Source: Sediminicola sp.
GTDB taxonomy: Bacteria; Bacteroidota; Bacteroidia; Flavobacteriales; Flavobacteriaceae
Length of the DNA: 61,145 nt
Assembly: GCA_024643325.1 (NCBI GenBank)
Contig: JAHEND010000005.1
Span: 1 to 61,145 of the forward strand
Direction of reading: 5' to 3'
Positions 1-8,071 of this stretch are shown in pieces. The notes beneath the pieces were generated by a model, which was given only the letters and a program-made list of their open reading frames with translations, was not told the origin of the DNA and searched no databases. How positions within the stretch are numbered: the stretch's first letter is position 1; the number at the start of each line of letters is the position of its first letter. The position numbers and the translations under genes are program-made.

Positions 1-83
1 ATGCAAGAGTAGACGGATTAGTGAAATTCACTAAAAAAGTAGACGGTAAGTCTTTTGTTTCTATTGAGCCATTCGAGGCTTAG
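1..83 (+). CDS. rpmA: 50S ribosomal protein L27, C-terminal fragment
   Basis: Codons from base 3 to the TAG at 81-83 read ARVDGLVKFTKK then VDGKSFVSIEPFEA. This is the characteristic end of ribosomal protein L27, a structural protein of the large subunit near the peptidyl-transferase centre. Only the last 26 residues lie in the window; the N-terminus and start codon are upstream of base 1. A strong hairpin with a T-run follows about 25 bases after the stop, so this is the end of its transcription unit (usually rplU-rpmA). Confidence 0.9.
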   Translation, partial: ARVDGLVKFTKKVDGKSFVSIEPFEA

Positions 84-107
84 TAGTACGCTTTAAATAA
101 TAATTCA

Positions 108-142
108 AATCCTATGTTGCTTATGCAGCATAGGATTTTTTT
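108..142 (+). terminator. Rho-independent terminator after rpmA
   Basis: A 13-base stem (108-120 pairing with 125-137, one G-T pair) with a TTAT loop is followed by a run of T. It lies just downstream of the L27 stop and has no other gene to serve on this strand. Confidence 0.85.
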
Positions 143-187
143 GTCTTAACTATTTCCTTAAGTGTCTAAATCAATACTAATATTGTA

Positions 188-217
188 TAAAAAAACCCGC
201 GAATGGCGGGTTTTTTT
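188..217. terminator. Bidirectional terminator between rpmA and ahcY
   Basis: A CCCGC/GCGGG stem (196-200 with 206-210) is flanked by an A-run on the left and seven T on the right, so it can stop transcription in both directions. It sits 18 bases past the ahcY stop codon on the minus strand and backs up the rpmA terminator on the plus strand. Confidence 0.8.
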
Positions 218-234
218 ATTATTAAGCGTTGTGT

Positions 235-1551
235 TTAGTATCTGTAATACTCGGGTTTGAAAGGCCCCTGAACAGTAACTCCTATATAATCTGCTTGTTC
301 TTCGTTGAGTGTTTCTAACTCCACACCTAGTCTAGACAGGTGTAATGCAGCTACTTTTTCATCTAAGTGCTTAGGAAGCATATATACTTTGTTCTCATAA
401 GCACTGGAATTGGTCCAAAGCTCTATTTGTGCCAATGTTTGATTGGTAAAAGAGTTGCTCATTACAAAACTAGGGTGTCCAGTGGCACAACCTAAATTTA
501 CCAATCTTCCTTCTGCCAGTACAATGACGTTTTTACCGTTAATGGTGTACATATCTACTTGAGGCTTAATCTCCTCTTTTGTGTTTCCGTGGTTTTTATT
601 GAGCCAACCCATGTCTATCTCATTGTCAAAGTGACCTATATTACAAATAATTGCTTTGTCTTTTAACGCCTCAAAGTGCTCTCCACGAATAATATCTTTA
701 TTTCCAGTAGTGGTAATCACTATGTCTGCATTTCCAATGACAGAAGCCATTTTCTTCACTTCAAAACCATCCATAGCTGCCTGAAGGGCACAAATAGGAT
801 CAATTTCAGTCACAGTTACTATAGAACCAGCGCCTTTAAATGAGGCAGCAGTTCCTTTTCCAACGTCACCGTATCCTGCAACTACCACTCTTTTTCCTGC
901 AAGCATGGTATCTGTGGCACGTCTTATGGCGTCTACAGCAGATTCTCTACATCCGTACTTATTGTCGAATTTAGATTTGGTTACCGAGTCATTTACATTA
1001 ATAGCTGGCATGGGTAAGGTACCCTTTTTAACTCTTTCGTATAATCGGTGAACTCCTGTAGTGGTTTCTTCTGAAAGCCCCTTAATGCCCTCAGCTAATG
1101 CGGGGTATTGGTCTAGTACCATATTAGTTAAATCTCCACCGTCGTCTAAGATCATATTCAGCGGTTCGCGAGATTCACCAAAGAAAAGGGTTTGCTCAAT
1201 ACACCAGTCAAATTCTTCTTCATTCATTCCTTTCCAGGCGTAAACCGCTATACCTGCTGCTGCAATAGCTGCTGCTGCGTGATCTTGTGTAGAAAAAATA
1301 TTACAAGAACTCCAAGTTACCTCTGCACCTAGAGCGACTAAAGTCTCGATGAGTACCGCTGTTTGAATGGTCATATGCAGGCAACCAGCAATCCTAGAAC
1401 CTTTTAAAGGTTGAGAAGGTCCGTACTCTTCTCTCAATGCCATTAGCCCAGGCATTTCTGCTTCTGCTAATGTAATTTCTTTACGGCCCCAGTTGGCCAA
1501 TCCAATATCTTTTACCTTATAAGGTACATAGGGTAGGGGATTTGCACTCAT
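235..1551 (-). CDS. ahcY: Adenosylhomocysteinase (SAH hydrolase)
   Basis: This cytosolic enzyme hydrolyses S-adenosylhomocysteine to adenosine and homocysteine with a tightly bound NAD, clearing the product of methyltransferases in the activated methyl cycle. The 438-residue length is normal. Visible signatures are the substrate/catalytic segment [20 protein letters not shown], the NAD-binding glycine motif GYGDVGKG, and the C-terminal tail FKPEYYRY, whose Lys/Tyr residues reach into the partner subunit's cofactor site. It is a single-gene unit with its own terminator at 188-217. A TAnnTTTG box lies about 40 bases upstream of the ATG on the minus strand (1592-1599). I see no truncation. Confidence 0.97.
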   Translation of the reverse strand: MSANPLPYVPYKVKDIGLANWGRKEITLAEAEMPGLMALREEYGPSQPLKGSRIAGCLHMTIQTAVLIETLVALGAEVTWSSCNIFSTQDHAAAAIAAAGIAVYAWKGMNEEEFDWCIEQTLFFGESREPLNMILDDGGDLTNMVLDQYPALAEGIKGLSEETTTGVHRLYERVKKGTLPMPAINVNDSVTKSKFDNKYGCRESAVDAIRRATDTMLAGKRVVVAGYGDVGKGTAASFKGAGSIVTVTEIDPICALQAAMDGFEVKKMASVIGNADIVITTTGNKDIIRGEHFEALKDKAIICNIGHFDNEIDMGWLNKNHGNTKEEIKPQVDMYTINGKNVIVLAEGRLVNLGCATGHPSFVMSNSFTNQTLAQIELWTNSSAYENKVYMLPKHLDEKVAALHLSRLGVELETLNEEQADYIGVTVQGPFKPEYYRY

Positions 1552-1591
1552 AGTCTTTTTTTATTTTTACTTTCGTATTATTATTAAGTTG

Positions 1592-1599
1592 CAAAGATA
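1592..1599 (-). promoter_or_regulatory. -7 promoter box of ahcY
   Basis: On the minus strand this reads TATCTTTG, an exact match to the Bacteroidota -7 consensus TAnnTTTG, about 40 bases before the ahcY ATG. No convincing -33 TTG is present at the usual distance, so the call rests on the -7 box and position. Confidence 0.5.
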
Positions 1600-1618
1600 C
1601 AACATAGCTCAGAATTAA

Positions 1619-2302
1619 ATGCCGCTCCAAAAGACAATTCCAATAGATTCAAATGGTAAAGTATACCTGTGGGAGGTCACGGAATCTGAGCCTGCTTTGC
1701 AAGAGGGTATTTCTCTAGCAACTTACAGTAAAGACCGACTGGCTCATATGAAATCTGAACTGCATAGAAGAGCTTATTTGAGCATTAGGCATTTGTTAAA
1801 AATAGCAGGCTACCAAGACAGTGATTTATCTTATGATTTACATGGTAAACCCCATCTTAAAGATGGAAGCTTTGTCTCAATATCGCATTCTTTTACACAA
1901 ACAGCTTTGGTAGTACATAAAAATATACCGGTTGGTATAGATGTGGAGATGAAAAGGGATAAGATACTTAGAATTGCTCATAAGTTTACTACTTATAGCG
2001 CTACTAATGAAACAGTTGTACCTGCCTTGACTCATATTTGGGCGGCTAAGGAAACGGTATACAAAATAATCGGCACCCCAGGATTGAGTTTTTTAAAAGG
2101 CATTGGGGTCTTTTGGTTTTCAGAGGCTATTTTAGCCGCCTGTGCTCCAGTGAATGGGTCCCAACAATTTTTTGAAATACACCCTTTTGAAATAGGTGAT
2201 TTTGGAGGTGTTTGGGGGTTAGAAATTCAAAAGGCATCGGCTCGAGAGGGCCAATTAAATGAAACTTTCTTGGAAGCTAAAAAAAATGGAAGTGTCTATT
2301 AA
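1619..2302 (+). CDS. 4'-phosphopantetheinyl transferase superfamily protein
   Basis: This protein should transfer the phosphopantetheine arm of coenzyme A to a serine of a carrier protein (acyl carrier protein or a PKS/NRPS-type carrier). It has the family signatures: VSISHS near residue 88, GIDVE (106-110, Mg-binding Asp108/Glu110) and WAAKETVYK (141-149, catalytic Glu145 and Lys). At 227 residues it is Sfp-like rather than the short AcpS type. The segment between the two motifs is unusual, with KFTTYSATNET where KFF-S-EE is more usual. It is the first gene of a forward run; pnuC starts 17 bases after its stop. No PKS/NRPS partner is visible in the window, so the ACP of fatty-acid synthesis is a reasonable substrate. 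Confidence 0.85.
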   Translation: MPLQKTIPIDSNGKVYLWEVTESEPALQEGISLATYSKDRLAHMKSELHRRAYLSIRHLLKIAGYQDSDLSYDLHGKPHLKDGSFVSISHSFTQTALVVHKNIPVGIDVEMKRDKILRIAHKFTTYSATNETVVPALTHIWAAKETVYKIIGTPGLSFLKGIGVFWFSEAILAACAPVNGSQQFFEIHPFEIGDFGGVWGLEIQKASAREGQLNETFLEAKKNGSVY

Positions 2303-2319
2303 CAGATAAGTAGTGCTAA

Positions 2320-2958
2320 ATGAACGAGGTATTTGAATTTTTCTTTGGGGCTTATTTTGGGGTATCCCCTATTTTGGTAAGCTTGGAGATGACCGCCGTA
2401 TTTTTAGGGGTGCTCTCTGTGTGGTTTGCCCATAAAGAGAATATACTTGTCTTTCCAACAGGTTTGGTGAGCACAGGTATTTTTGTTTATATTTTATGGG
2501 TGTACGGTTTGCTGGGAGACATGCTGATTAATGGCTATTATACCGCAATGAGTATTTATGGGTGGTGGTTTTGGCGGTATAAAGGAACTGAACACCATGA
2601 GCCTCAAATATCTCGAGTTTCTAGAAATGAATGGCGTAAAGCGGGGTATTTATTTATTGGCGCTATTTTGTTTGTGGTTGTGGTATATATGTCCTTTGAT
2701 ATGTTTAGTGTTTGGACGGCTTATATAGATACTTTTACTACTGCAATATTCTTTGTTGCCATGTGGCTTATGGCCAAAAAAAAATGGGAACACTGGCATT
2801 TTTGGATTGTAGGGAACCTGATCAGCATACCACTTTATTGGTATAAAGGACTTACCTTTACAGCCTTTCAATATATACTGTTTACTATAATTGCCCTACT
2901 CGGATACCAATCATGGAAGAAAAATTTAAGCAACAGCCCACTTCACTTGTCAAAGTAG
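2320..2958 (+). CDS. pnuC: PnuC-family vitamin transporter (nicotinamide riboside or thiamine)
   Basis: A 212-residue inner-membrane protein with about seven hydrophobic helices and the tryptophan-rich PnuC signature (SIYGWWFWRYKG near residue 80, and LYWYKGL near the C-terminus). PnuC proteins are facilitators; a kinase inside the cell traps the vitamin by phosphorylation. The next gene overlaps by 46 bases and encodes such a kinase, so the two are translationally coupled. PnuC transports nicotinamide riboside, while close relatives called PnuT transport thiamine. The TPP-riboswitch-controlled receptor downstream makes thiamine a real alternative. The family is certain; the substrate is not. 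Confidence 0.85.
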   Translation: MNEVFEFFFGAYFGVSPILVSLEMTAVFLGVLSVWFAHKENILVFPTGLVSTGIFVYILWVYGLLGDMLINGYYTAMSIYGWWFWRYKGTEHHEPQISRVSRNEWRKAGYLFIGAILFVVVVYMSFDMFSVWTAYIDTFTTAIFFVAMWLMAKKKWEHWHFWIVGNLISIPLYWYKGLTFTAFQYILFTIIALLGYQSWKKNLSNSPLHLSK

Positions 2959-3479
2959 TCCTTTTTGGTCCAGAATCTACGGGGAAAACAACCTTATCTG
3001 AACAGTTGGCCAGACACTACAATACGGTTTGGGCGCCTGAGTTTGCCAGAGAATATTTGCAAAATAAATGGAATGAAGAACGCAAGACTTGTGAGCCTCA
3101 GGACCTTTTACCCATTGCAGCCGGACAGATTGCTTTAGAAAACAAATTGGCCCAAAAAGCGACAGATTTGTTAATTTGTGACACAGATTTATTGGAGACT
3201 AAAGTATATTCTGAAGCTTATTATATTGGATACTGCGACCCTATTCTTGAAAAATATGCGTTGGAAAACACCTATGACTTGTATTTCCTAACTTATATAG
3301 ATGTGCCGTGGGAGGCAGACGATCTTAGGGATAAACCCACTGCTAGGGAAGAAATGTTTACTTATTTTAAAGACACCCTCGATAAATATAACCGTCCTTA
3401 TGTCCTTTTAAAAGGCGATAAAAAAACTAGATTGGCTACAGCCGTAGCACATATAGACGCTTTACTTGCTAAAAAATGA
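2913..3479 (+). CDS. NadR-type ribosylnicotinamide-kinase-like ATPase
   Basis: A 188-residue cytosolic P-loop kinase resembling the C-terminal kinase domain of NadR. The Walker A motif is GPESTGKTT (residues 19-27); APEFAREYLQNKW and CDTDLLETKVYSEAYYIGYC follow, typical of the family. There is no adenylyltransferase or DNA-binding domain, so it is a stand-alone kinase. It begins inside the end of pnuC (46-base overlap) and its stop overlaps the start of the DUF4301 gene by 4 bases, which indicates tight coupling. Expected role: phosphorylate nicotinamide riboside brought in by PnuC. Given the thiamine context, the substrate could instead be thiamine or a precursor. Confidence 0.85.
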   Translation: MEEKFKQQPTSLVKVVLFGPESTGKTTLSEQLARHYNTVWAPEFAREYLQNKWNEERKTCEPQDLLPIAAGQIALENKLAQKATDLLICDTDLLETKVYSEAYYIGYCDPILEKYALENTYDLYFLTYIDVPWEADDLRDKPTAREEMFTYFKDTLDKYNRPYVLLKGDKKTRLATAVAHIDALLAKK

Positions 3480-5014
3480 TTTGGACCGCTCAAGATATTC
3501 AACAATTTAAGGACCTAAATATTTCTGTAGACAAAGTTACAGAAGACTTAAAAACATTTAGAAGGGGTATTCCTAAGCAAGCTTTAGAGAGAGCCGCTAC
3601 TATCGGTGACGGAATTTCTGTTTTAAAACCTAGGGAGGAGCGTAAATTAGCACAGTTTTTTGAGGCAGCTCAAAACACAGTAAATGCTGTTAAATTTGTC
3701 CCTGCTTCAGGGGCGGCAACGCGAATGTTTAAGCCACTACTCTCATTTTTGGAGGCTAGTGAAGCGAAAAATTTTTCTTTTTCTGCTTACTTAAAAGCCC
3801 ATGTAGAAGTATCTGATTTTATAAAGGAAGCCCATAATTTTCCTTTTCACGACTCTGTTTTAAAGCAGCTTCCTGCAGATTTTTCATTTGACGCTCCTGC
3901 TTCTGTAATGGCCTATCTCAAAGCTTTATTGCAAAGTCCAGGACTTAATTTAGGGAATAAGCCAAAGGCTTTATTGCCATTTCATAACAATCAAGGGCAG
4001 ACGCCTTTGGTTTTAGAAGAACATATTTTAGAAGCCTTGCATTACGCTAAAAGTAAGGGTAAGGCGCAATTGCATTTGACAATTTCTCAACACCATTTAG
4101 ACGCTTTTAACGCTGCGATAAAGGAAATCTCAGCTTCAGATAAATTTAGAGACAAAGGCCCATTTAAGGTTCAATTTTCGCATCAAAAGTCGGAAACAGA
4201 CACATTGGTGGTTGGTTTGGATTTGCATCCGCTGAGAGATAAAGATGGACATTTGGTGTTTCACCCAGCGGGTCATGGTGCTTTATTGGATAATTTGGGG
4301 GCCTTACAGGCCGACATTATTTTTATAAAAAATGTAGACAACGTTTGCGCTCCACATTATTTAGAGACCTCCTTAAAATATAAAAAAATACTGGGGGGTA
4401 AACTCTTGCAGGTGCAACAACAATTATTTGCTTACACCGAAGCCTTAGATTCTGACATTCTCTTAGATGCCACCGATTTGGCATTTATGGTCACTTATTT
4501 TAAGGAGACTTTTTCTAAAAACCTACCAGAATACTTTGAAGAAATGACTCTAGAAGAGCAACGCGATTTCTTATTGGAGTTATTTCAAAGACCCATCCGG
4601 GTTTGTGGTATGGTGGAGAATGAAGGAAAAACAGGAGGCGGCCCATTTTGGATAAAGGACAGCTCAGGCCAAGAAAGCCTTCAGATTATTGAGGCTTCAC
4701 AAGTGGCGTTTAAGGACCCAGAACAATTGGAAATATTTGAATCGTCTACCCATTTTAATCCTGTAGATATTGTCTGTGGAATTAAAAACTACAAAGGAGA
4801 AACTTTTGACCTTTCCGCTTTTAACAATCCATCTACTGCTTTTATTGCCGAGAAGAATCGATTGGGCAAGAGGGTCAAATTGTTAGAACTTCCAGGGCTT
4901 TGGAATGGTGGTATGTGGGAATGGAATACCATTTTTATAGAAGTGCCCAAAGAAACCTTTACCCCTGTAAAAACTGTGTTAGACCTACTCGATTCAGGTC
5001 ATATGCCAGGCTAG
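3476..5014 (+). CDS. DUF4301 family protein, possible nucleotidyltransferase-like enzyme
   Basis: A 512-residue soluble protein recognised as DUF4301, a Bacteroidota family with no assigned role. Two motifs suggest an activity. PASGAATRMFK (76-86) resembles the nucleotide-binding loop of sugar nucleotidyltransferases (A-G-x-G-T-R). FHPAGHGALLDNL (from residue 262) followed by IFIKNVDN (282-289) resembles the P-P-G-H-G and N-x-D-N motifs of UDP-sugar pyrophosphorylases. That likeness is my own reading and is inference. The start overlaps the kinase stop by 4 bases, so it is co-translated with pnuC and the kinase. A 294-base gap with a TPP riboswitch follows. Confidence 0.8.
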   Translation: MIWTAQDIQQFKDLNISVDKVTEDLKTFRRGIPKQALERAATIGDGISVLKPREERKLAQFFEAAQNTVNAVKFVPASGAATRMFKPLLSFLEASEAKNFSFSAYLKAHVEVSDFIKEAHNFPFHDSVLKQLPADFSFDAPASVMAYLKALLQSPGLNLGNKPKALLPFHNNQGQTPLVLEEHILEALHYAKSKGKAQLHLTISQHHLDAFNAAIKEISASDKFRDKGPFKVQFSHQKSETDTLVVGLDLHPLRDKDGHLVFHPAGHGALLDNLGALQADIIFIKNVDNVCAPHYLETSLKYKKILGGKLLQVQQQLFAYTEALDSDILLDATDLAFMVTYFKETFSKNLPEYFEEMTLEEQRDFLLELFQRPIRVCGMVENEGKTGGGPFWIKDSSGQESLQIIEASQVAFKDPEQLEIFESSTHFNPVDIVCGIKNYKGETFDLSAFNNPSTAFIAEKNRLGKRVKLLELPGLWNGGMWEWNTIFIEVPKETFTPVKTVLDLLDSGHMPG

Positions 5015-5054
5015 GCACTCAGTGAAACACCAAGTGATATTTCTTTAAAAAAGA

Positions 5055-5085
5055 TTGTACCCTAAGGATTTGCCCCCTATCTTTG
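5055..5085 (+). promoter_or_regulatory. Promoter of the TPP riboswitch / TonB receptor
   Basis: TTG at 5055-5057 and TATCTTTG at 5078-5085 are 20 bases apart, matching the Bacteroidota -33/-7 arrangement. Transcription would start near 5090, exactly at the 5' edge of the riboswitch, which supports both calls. Confidence 0.7.
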
Positions 5086-5089
5086 TATT

Positions 5090-5178
5090 GTCTCAAAGGG
5101 GTGCGAACTTCATTTATTGAATAAGCTGAGATTATACCCATGGAACCTGGGCGGGTAATGCTGCCAAGGGACTGCTTA
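5090..5178 (+). promoter_or_regulatory. TPP riboswitch (THI element)
   Basis: The conserved THI-box blocks occur in order: GGGGTGC (5098-5104), GCTGAGA (5125-5131), ACCC (5136-5139), GAACCTG (5143-5149), GGGTAATGC (5153-5161) and CCAAGGGA (5164-5171). The flanks can pair to close the P1 stem. The aptamer binds thiamine pyrophosphate and lowers expression of the downstream gene when the vitamin is plentiful. The next gene is a TonB-dependent receptor starting 130 bases later. No clear T-run terminator follows, so control may be translational; see the start-codon hairpin at 5287-5310. Confidence 0.93.
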
Positions 5179-5286
5179 AAAGTTACTATTGTTTTCTATT
5201 TGCACATTTTTTTGGTCAAATAAGTTCAATCTATGTGTTTTAAGCGACCATTTCACTGAATTTTAACCAGAATAACAGCCCCTTTT

Positions 5287-5310
5287 ATTCGTATTAATTT
5301 TATTACGAAT
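5287..5310 (+). promoter_or_regulatory. Hairpin overlapping the receptor start codon
   Basis: ATTCGTA (5287-5293) can pair with TACGAAT (5304-5310) across a 10-base AT-rich loop. The 3' arm covers the first two bases of the receptor ATG (5309-5311). Such a structure could hide the start codon and serve as the riboswitch's expression platform. This is inference from sequence alone. Confidence 0.4.
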
Positions 5311-7492
5311 GAAAATTGTTTTCACTACACTGGTTACAGCACTGCTCACAACAGCAGTCTGGGCCCAAACAAAGCAACCATCTAATGTCGCATCAGAAAG
5401 GCAAACAGACAGTTTGCTCCAAAAAGAAATTGCCTTAAACGAGGTTTTTGTCAGCGCCCTTAGGGCTACAAAAGCAATGGGGGTATCTTTTTCTAATGTA
5501 AAGGACAAAGATTTTGAGTCTAGAAATTTAGGGCAGGATTTACCTATTTTGTTACAGTATTTACCCGGAGTAGTCACTACTTCAGATGCTGGAGCAGGAA
5601 TTGGATACACCGGAATTAGGGTCAGGGGGTCAGACGCGACTAGGGTCAATGTAACCATTAACGGAATTCCCTATAACGACCCAGAGTCTCAGGGTACTTT
5701 TTGGGTGAACCTGCCAGATTTTGGTTCTTCCGTTTCTTCTGTACAACTTCAAAGAGGGGTAGGTACTTCTACTAATGGTGCTGGAGCATTTGGTGCCAGT
5801 TTAAATATTTCTACCAAAGACGTTGCGCCCGAAGCCTCTGCCCAAATCAGAAGCGCTGTGGGTAGTTTTAATACCTTGAACAATAGCGTTCAGTTTAACA
5901 CAGGTCTTTTAAACAACGATTTTAGTCTTTCTGGAAGACTATCTCGTATTGTTTCGGACGGCTATATTGACAGGGCAAGCGCCCGTTTGTCGTCTTATTT
6001 TTTACAAGGTACCTATCAAAAAGGCAGTACTACTTTAAAAGGACTTTTATTTGGTGGTCATGAGGTTACTTACCAGGCATGGAACGGAATAGACGCACAA
6101 ACCCTTAGTGAAAACAGAACATTCAATCCCTCTGGATTGTACACAGATGCCAATGGCGTCCTGCAATTTCATGGCAAGGAAGAGGACAACTATAAACAAG
6201 ACCATGCCCAATTACATTGGAATGAGGTTTTAGCAGGTGGTTGGAACATCCAATTTGCCCTTCATTTCACTAGAGGAAGAGGTTATTTTGAGCAGTATAA
6301 GGAAGGCGAAACAGATGATTCTTACGGCATTGGTTTGCCACAAGACATACCTACGGATTTAATTAGAAGGCGTTGGTTAGACAACAGCTTTTATGGCTTC
6401 ACTACTTCCGTGACCAAGCAAACCAATAAGGGGCAGCTCATTCTTGGAGGTGCATTAAACAAGTATGAAGGGACACATTTTGGCGAAGTGATCTGGGCAC
6501 AGCATATGGGCACAGCGTTTATAGGAGACCGCTACTATGACGATTTTTCTACTAAAACAGATGCGAATATTTACTTGAAGTGGCAGCATCAATTTGGTCA
6601 AAAATGGATTTCTTTTGTGGACCTTCAGTACAGGGGTGTGGGCTATACAGCCAATGGAGAAGAAACTGGACTTGTAGATGATCAATTTGGTTTTTTCAAT
6701 CCAAAAATGGGCCTTACGTATCAAGCCAATAAAGCCAATAGTATATATGTTTCCTATGCTGTGGCGAATAGAGAACCCAATAGAAATGATTACGAAAGTG
6801 GCAATCCTAAGCCTGAGCAGCTTAGGGACATAGAGTTGGGATGGCGTTATTTGTCGCCCTCTTTTCAATTAAACACCAACCTGTTTTACATGCGTTATAA
6901 AGATCAACTGGTATTAACTGGGGCTTTAAATGATGTAGGGGCGCCACTCAGGGCCAATGTGGGAGATAGTTATAGGTTAGGAATTGAATTAGATGCTCAG
7001 AAACAAGTGTCAAATAAATGGTTATGGCAGGCCAATGTATCTTTTAGCGACCACAGGAACTTAGACTATTTCTTTAAAAGGGACGGGGAGCTTAAGAACC
7101 TTGGCAATACACAAATAGCCTTTTCTCCAAGATTTATAGCAGGACAAATGGTCCAATATAACGTAGATGAGCACTTTGTTTTAAGTATGCTCTACAAGCG
7201 GGTTGGTAAGCAGTATATGGGAAATATTGACTCAGCCGCTTCAGTATTAAAAGGCTACAGCCATACGGATTTAAATGCCCAATATACTTGGAATTCATCC
7301 CATACTTTTAAGGAGATTAGTTTGAATCTTTTGGTGAATAATTTGTTTAACAACCTGTTTGTAAGTAATGGTTATTTTTTCACCTACGACGACGATTTTT
7401 CTACTCCAGGGACTGTGACAACCATAGAGGGAGCTGGCTATTACCCACAAGCAGGAACCAACTTTTTGTTGGGCGCCACCTTTTCTTTTTAA
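5309..7492 (+). CDS. TonB-dependent outer-membrane receptor, probably for thiamine
   Basis: A 727-residue outer-membrane receptor. A signal peptide (residues 1-19, ending VWAQ) precedes a plug domain, with the signature GYTGIRVRGSDATRVNVTING and VQLQRGVGTSTNGAGAFGAS, and a beta-barrel ending in an aromatic residue (LGATFSF). It has no N-terminal carboxypeptidase-like domain and no SusD partner, so it is a classical vitamin/siderophore-type receptor. The TPP riboswitch in its leader indicates that the ligand is thiamine, its phosphates or a precursor. I recall TPP-regulated receptors next to PnuT transporters in other Bacteroidota. Energy would come from a TonB-ExbBD complex encoded elsewhere. 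Confidence 0.92.
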   Translation: MKIVFTTLVTALLTTAVWAQTKQPSNVASERQTDSLLQKEIALNEVFVSALRATKAMGVSFSNVKDKDFESRNLGQDLPILLQYLPGVVTTSDAGAGIGYTGIRVRGSDATRVNVTINGIPYNDPESQGTFWVNLPDFGSSVSSVQLQRGVGTSTNGAGAFGASLNISTKDVAPEASAQIRSAVGSFNTLNNSVQFNTGLLNNDFSLSGRLSRIVSDGYIDRASARLSSYFLQGTYQKGSTTLKGLLFGGHEVTYQAWNGIDAQTLSENRTFNPSGLYTDANGVLQFHGKEEDNYKQDHAQLHWNEVLAGGWNIQFALHFTRGRGYFEQYKEGETDDSYGIGLPQDIPTDLIRRRWLDNSFYGFTTSVTKQTNKGQLILGGALNKYEGTHFGEVIWAQHMGTAFIGDRYYDDFSTKTDANIYLKWQHQFGQKWISFVDLQYRGVGYTANGEETGLVDDQFGFFNPKMGLTYQANKANSIYVSYAVANREPNRNDYESGNPKPEQLRDIELGWRYLSPSFQLNTNLFYMRYKDQLVLTGALNDVGAPLRANVGDSYRLGIELDAQKQVSNKWLWQANVSFSDHRNLDYFFKRDGELKNLGNTQIAFSPRFIAGQMVQYNVDEHFVLSMLYKRVGKQYMGNIDSAASVLKGYSHTDLNAQYTWNSSHTFKEISLNLLVNNLFNNLFVSNGYFFTYDDDFSTPGTVTTIEGAGYYPQAGTNFLLGATFSF

Positions 7493-7528
7493 GAAAATCA
7501 TGAAGGCTTATTTGGCTTCGCCGATGCT

Positions 7529-7987
7529 TTAATTAAATACCCTTAATGTGTTTCCGCTGGCCTGCGTTTGGTAGGCCAGCAGATCATAGGTTCTTTTTGA
7601 ATTATTGGCTGGATTTAGTAGCTGTCCTGTAAATAGGCTGTAGCTAAAAGCGTCACAATCACAGGTCCCATTTTGACCCTCAATAACTAGTGTGCTACAG
7701 CTATTTGGGCTATGATTGGCACAGCTGGCTTCAAAAGCAACAAACTGATCAAATCCAGAATTCATGACAATAATTCCTTTGGTTCCAATACCGGTAGCAT
7801 CAATATAAACAGGATTGCCTATAATTTTGAGTGGGTTGTATTTAGGTAAGCTCAAATTAAGTTCAATAGAAAAGTTAATTTCTTGAAGGTATGGGTTTCT
7901 TCTAGAATTTTGGGTACTACAGTTGACTATCAAAGTGCTAAAAAACAGAAGTATAGCAAGGGTTTTTGTGGTTTTGACTTTAGGCAT
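7529..7987 (-). CDS. Rieske-fold-like lipoprotein with altered cluster ligands
   Basis: I chose the ATG at 7987 over the longer reading frame (to 8065). It places a signal peptide and lipobox (LIVNC) directly at the N-terminus and leaves room for the greA promoter. The 152-residue product would be a lipoprotein. Its C-terminal part, SCANHSPNSC followed by CDCDAFSYSLFTGQ and LLNP, resembles Rieske [2Fe-2S] motifs (C-x-H ... C-P-x-H-G-x-x-F-x-x-x-T-G). The spacing and second His do not fit, so it may hold no cluster or a different metal site. It is a single gene, convergent with the TonB receptor. Function unknown. Confidence 0.6.
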   Translation of the reverse strand: MPKVKTTKTLAILLFFSTLIVNCSTQNSRRNPYLQEINFSIELNLSLPKYNPLKIIGNPVYIDATGIGTKGIIVMNSGFDQFVAFEASCANHSPNSCSTLVIEGQNGTCDCDAFSYSLFTGQLLNPANNSKRTYDLLAYQTQASGNTLRVFN

Positions 7988-8015
7988 AACATGCTGTTTT
8001 GAATAAAAAATTGTG

Positions 8016-8023
8016 TATCTTTG
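8016..8023 (+). promoter_or_regulatory. -7 promoter box of greA
   Basis: TATCTTTG is an exact Bacteroidota -7 match, 48 bases before the greA ATG. A TTG at 7999-8001 is closer than usual (14 bases), so the -33 element is uncertain. Confidence 0.55.
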
Positions 8024-8028
8024 TTTAG

Positions 8029-8052
8029 ATCCTCTATAATAGAGGATTTTTC
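8029..8052 (+). promoter_or_regulatory. Hairpin with T-run in the greA leader
   Basis: ATCCTCTA and TAGAGGAT form an 8-base stem around a TAA loop, followed by TTTTTCT. It lies between the probable greA transcription start (about 8028-8030) and the ATG at 8072. It has the form of an intrinsic terminator, so it could be an attenuator or a 5' stabilising hairpin. The T-run is on the plus strand only, so it does not serve the minus-strand lipoprotein gene. Confidence 0.5.
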
Positions 8053-8071
8053 TATTTAAAACCATGAAGAT

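Noticed and set aside
5263..5658. Minus-strand open frame across the TonB receptor start
   Set aside because: It runs opposite to a receptor with signal peptide and plug motifs, and has no recognisable domain.
7988..8065. N-terminal extension of the Rieske-like lipoprotein
   Set aside because: It would put 26 residues before the signal peptide and run over the greA promoter; the ATG at 7987 fits a lipoprotein start.
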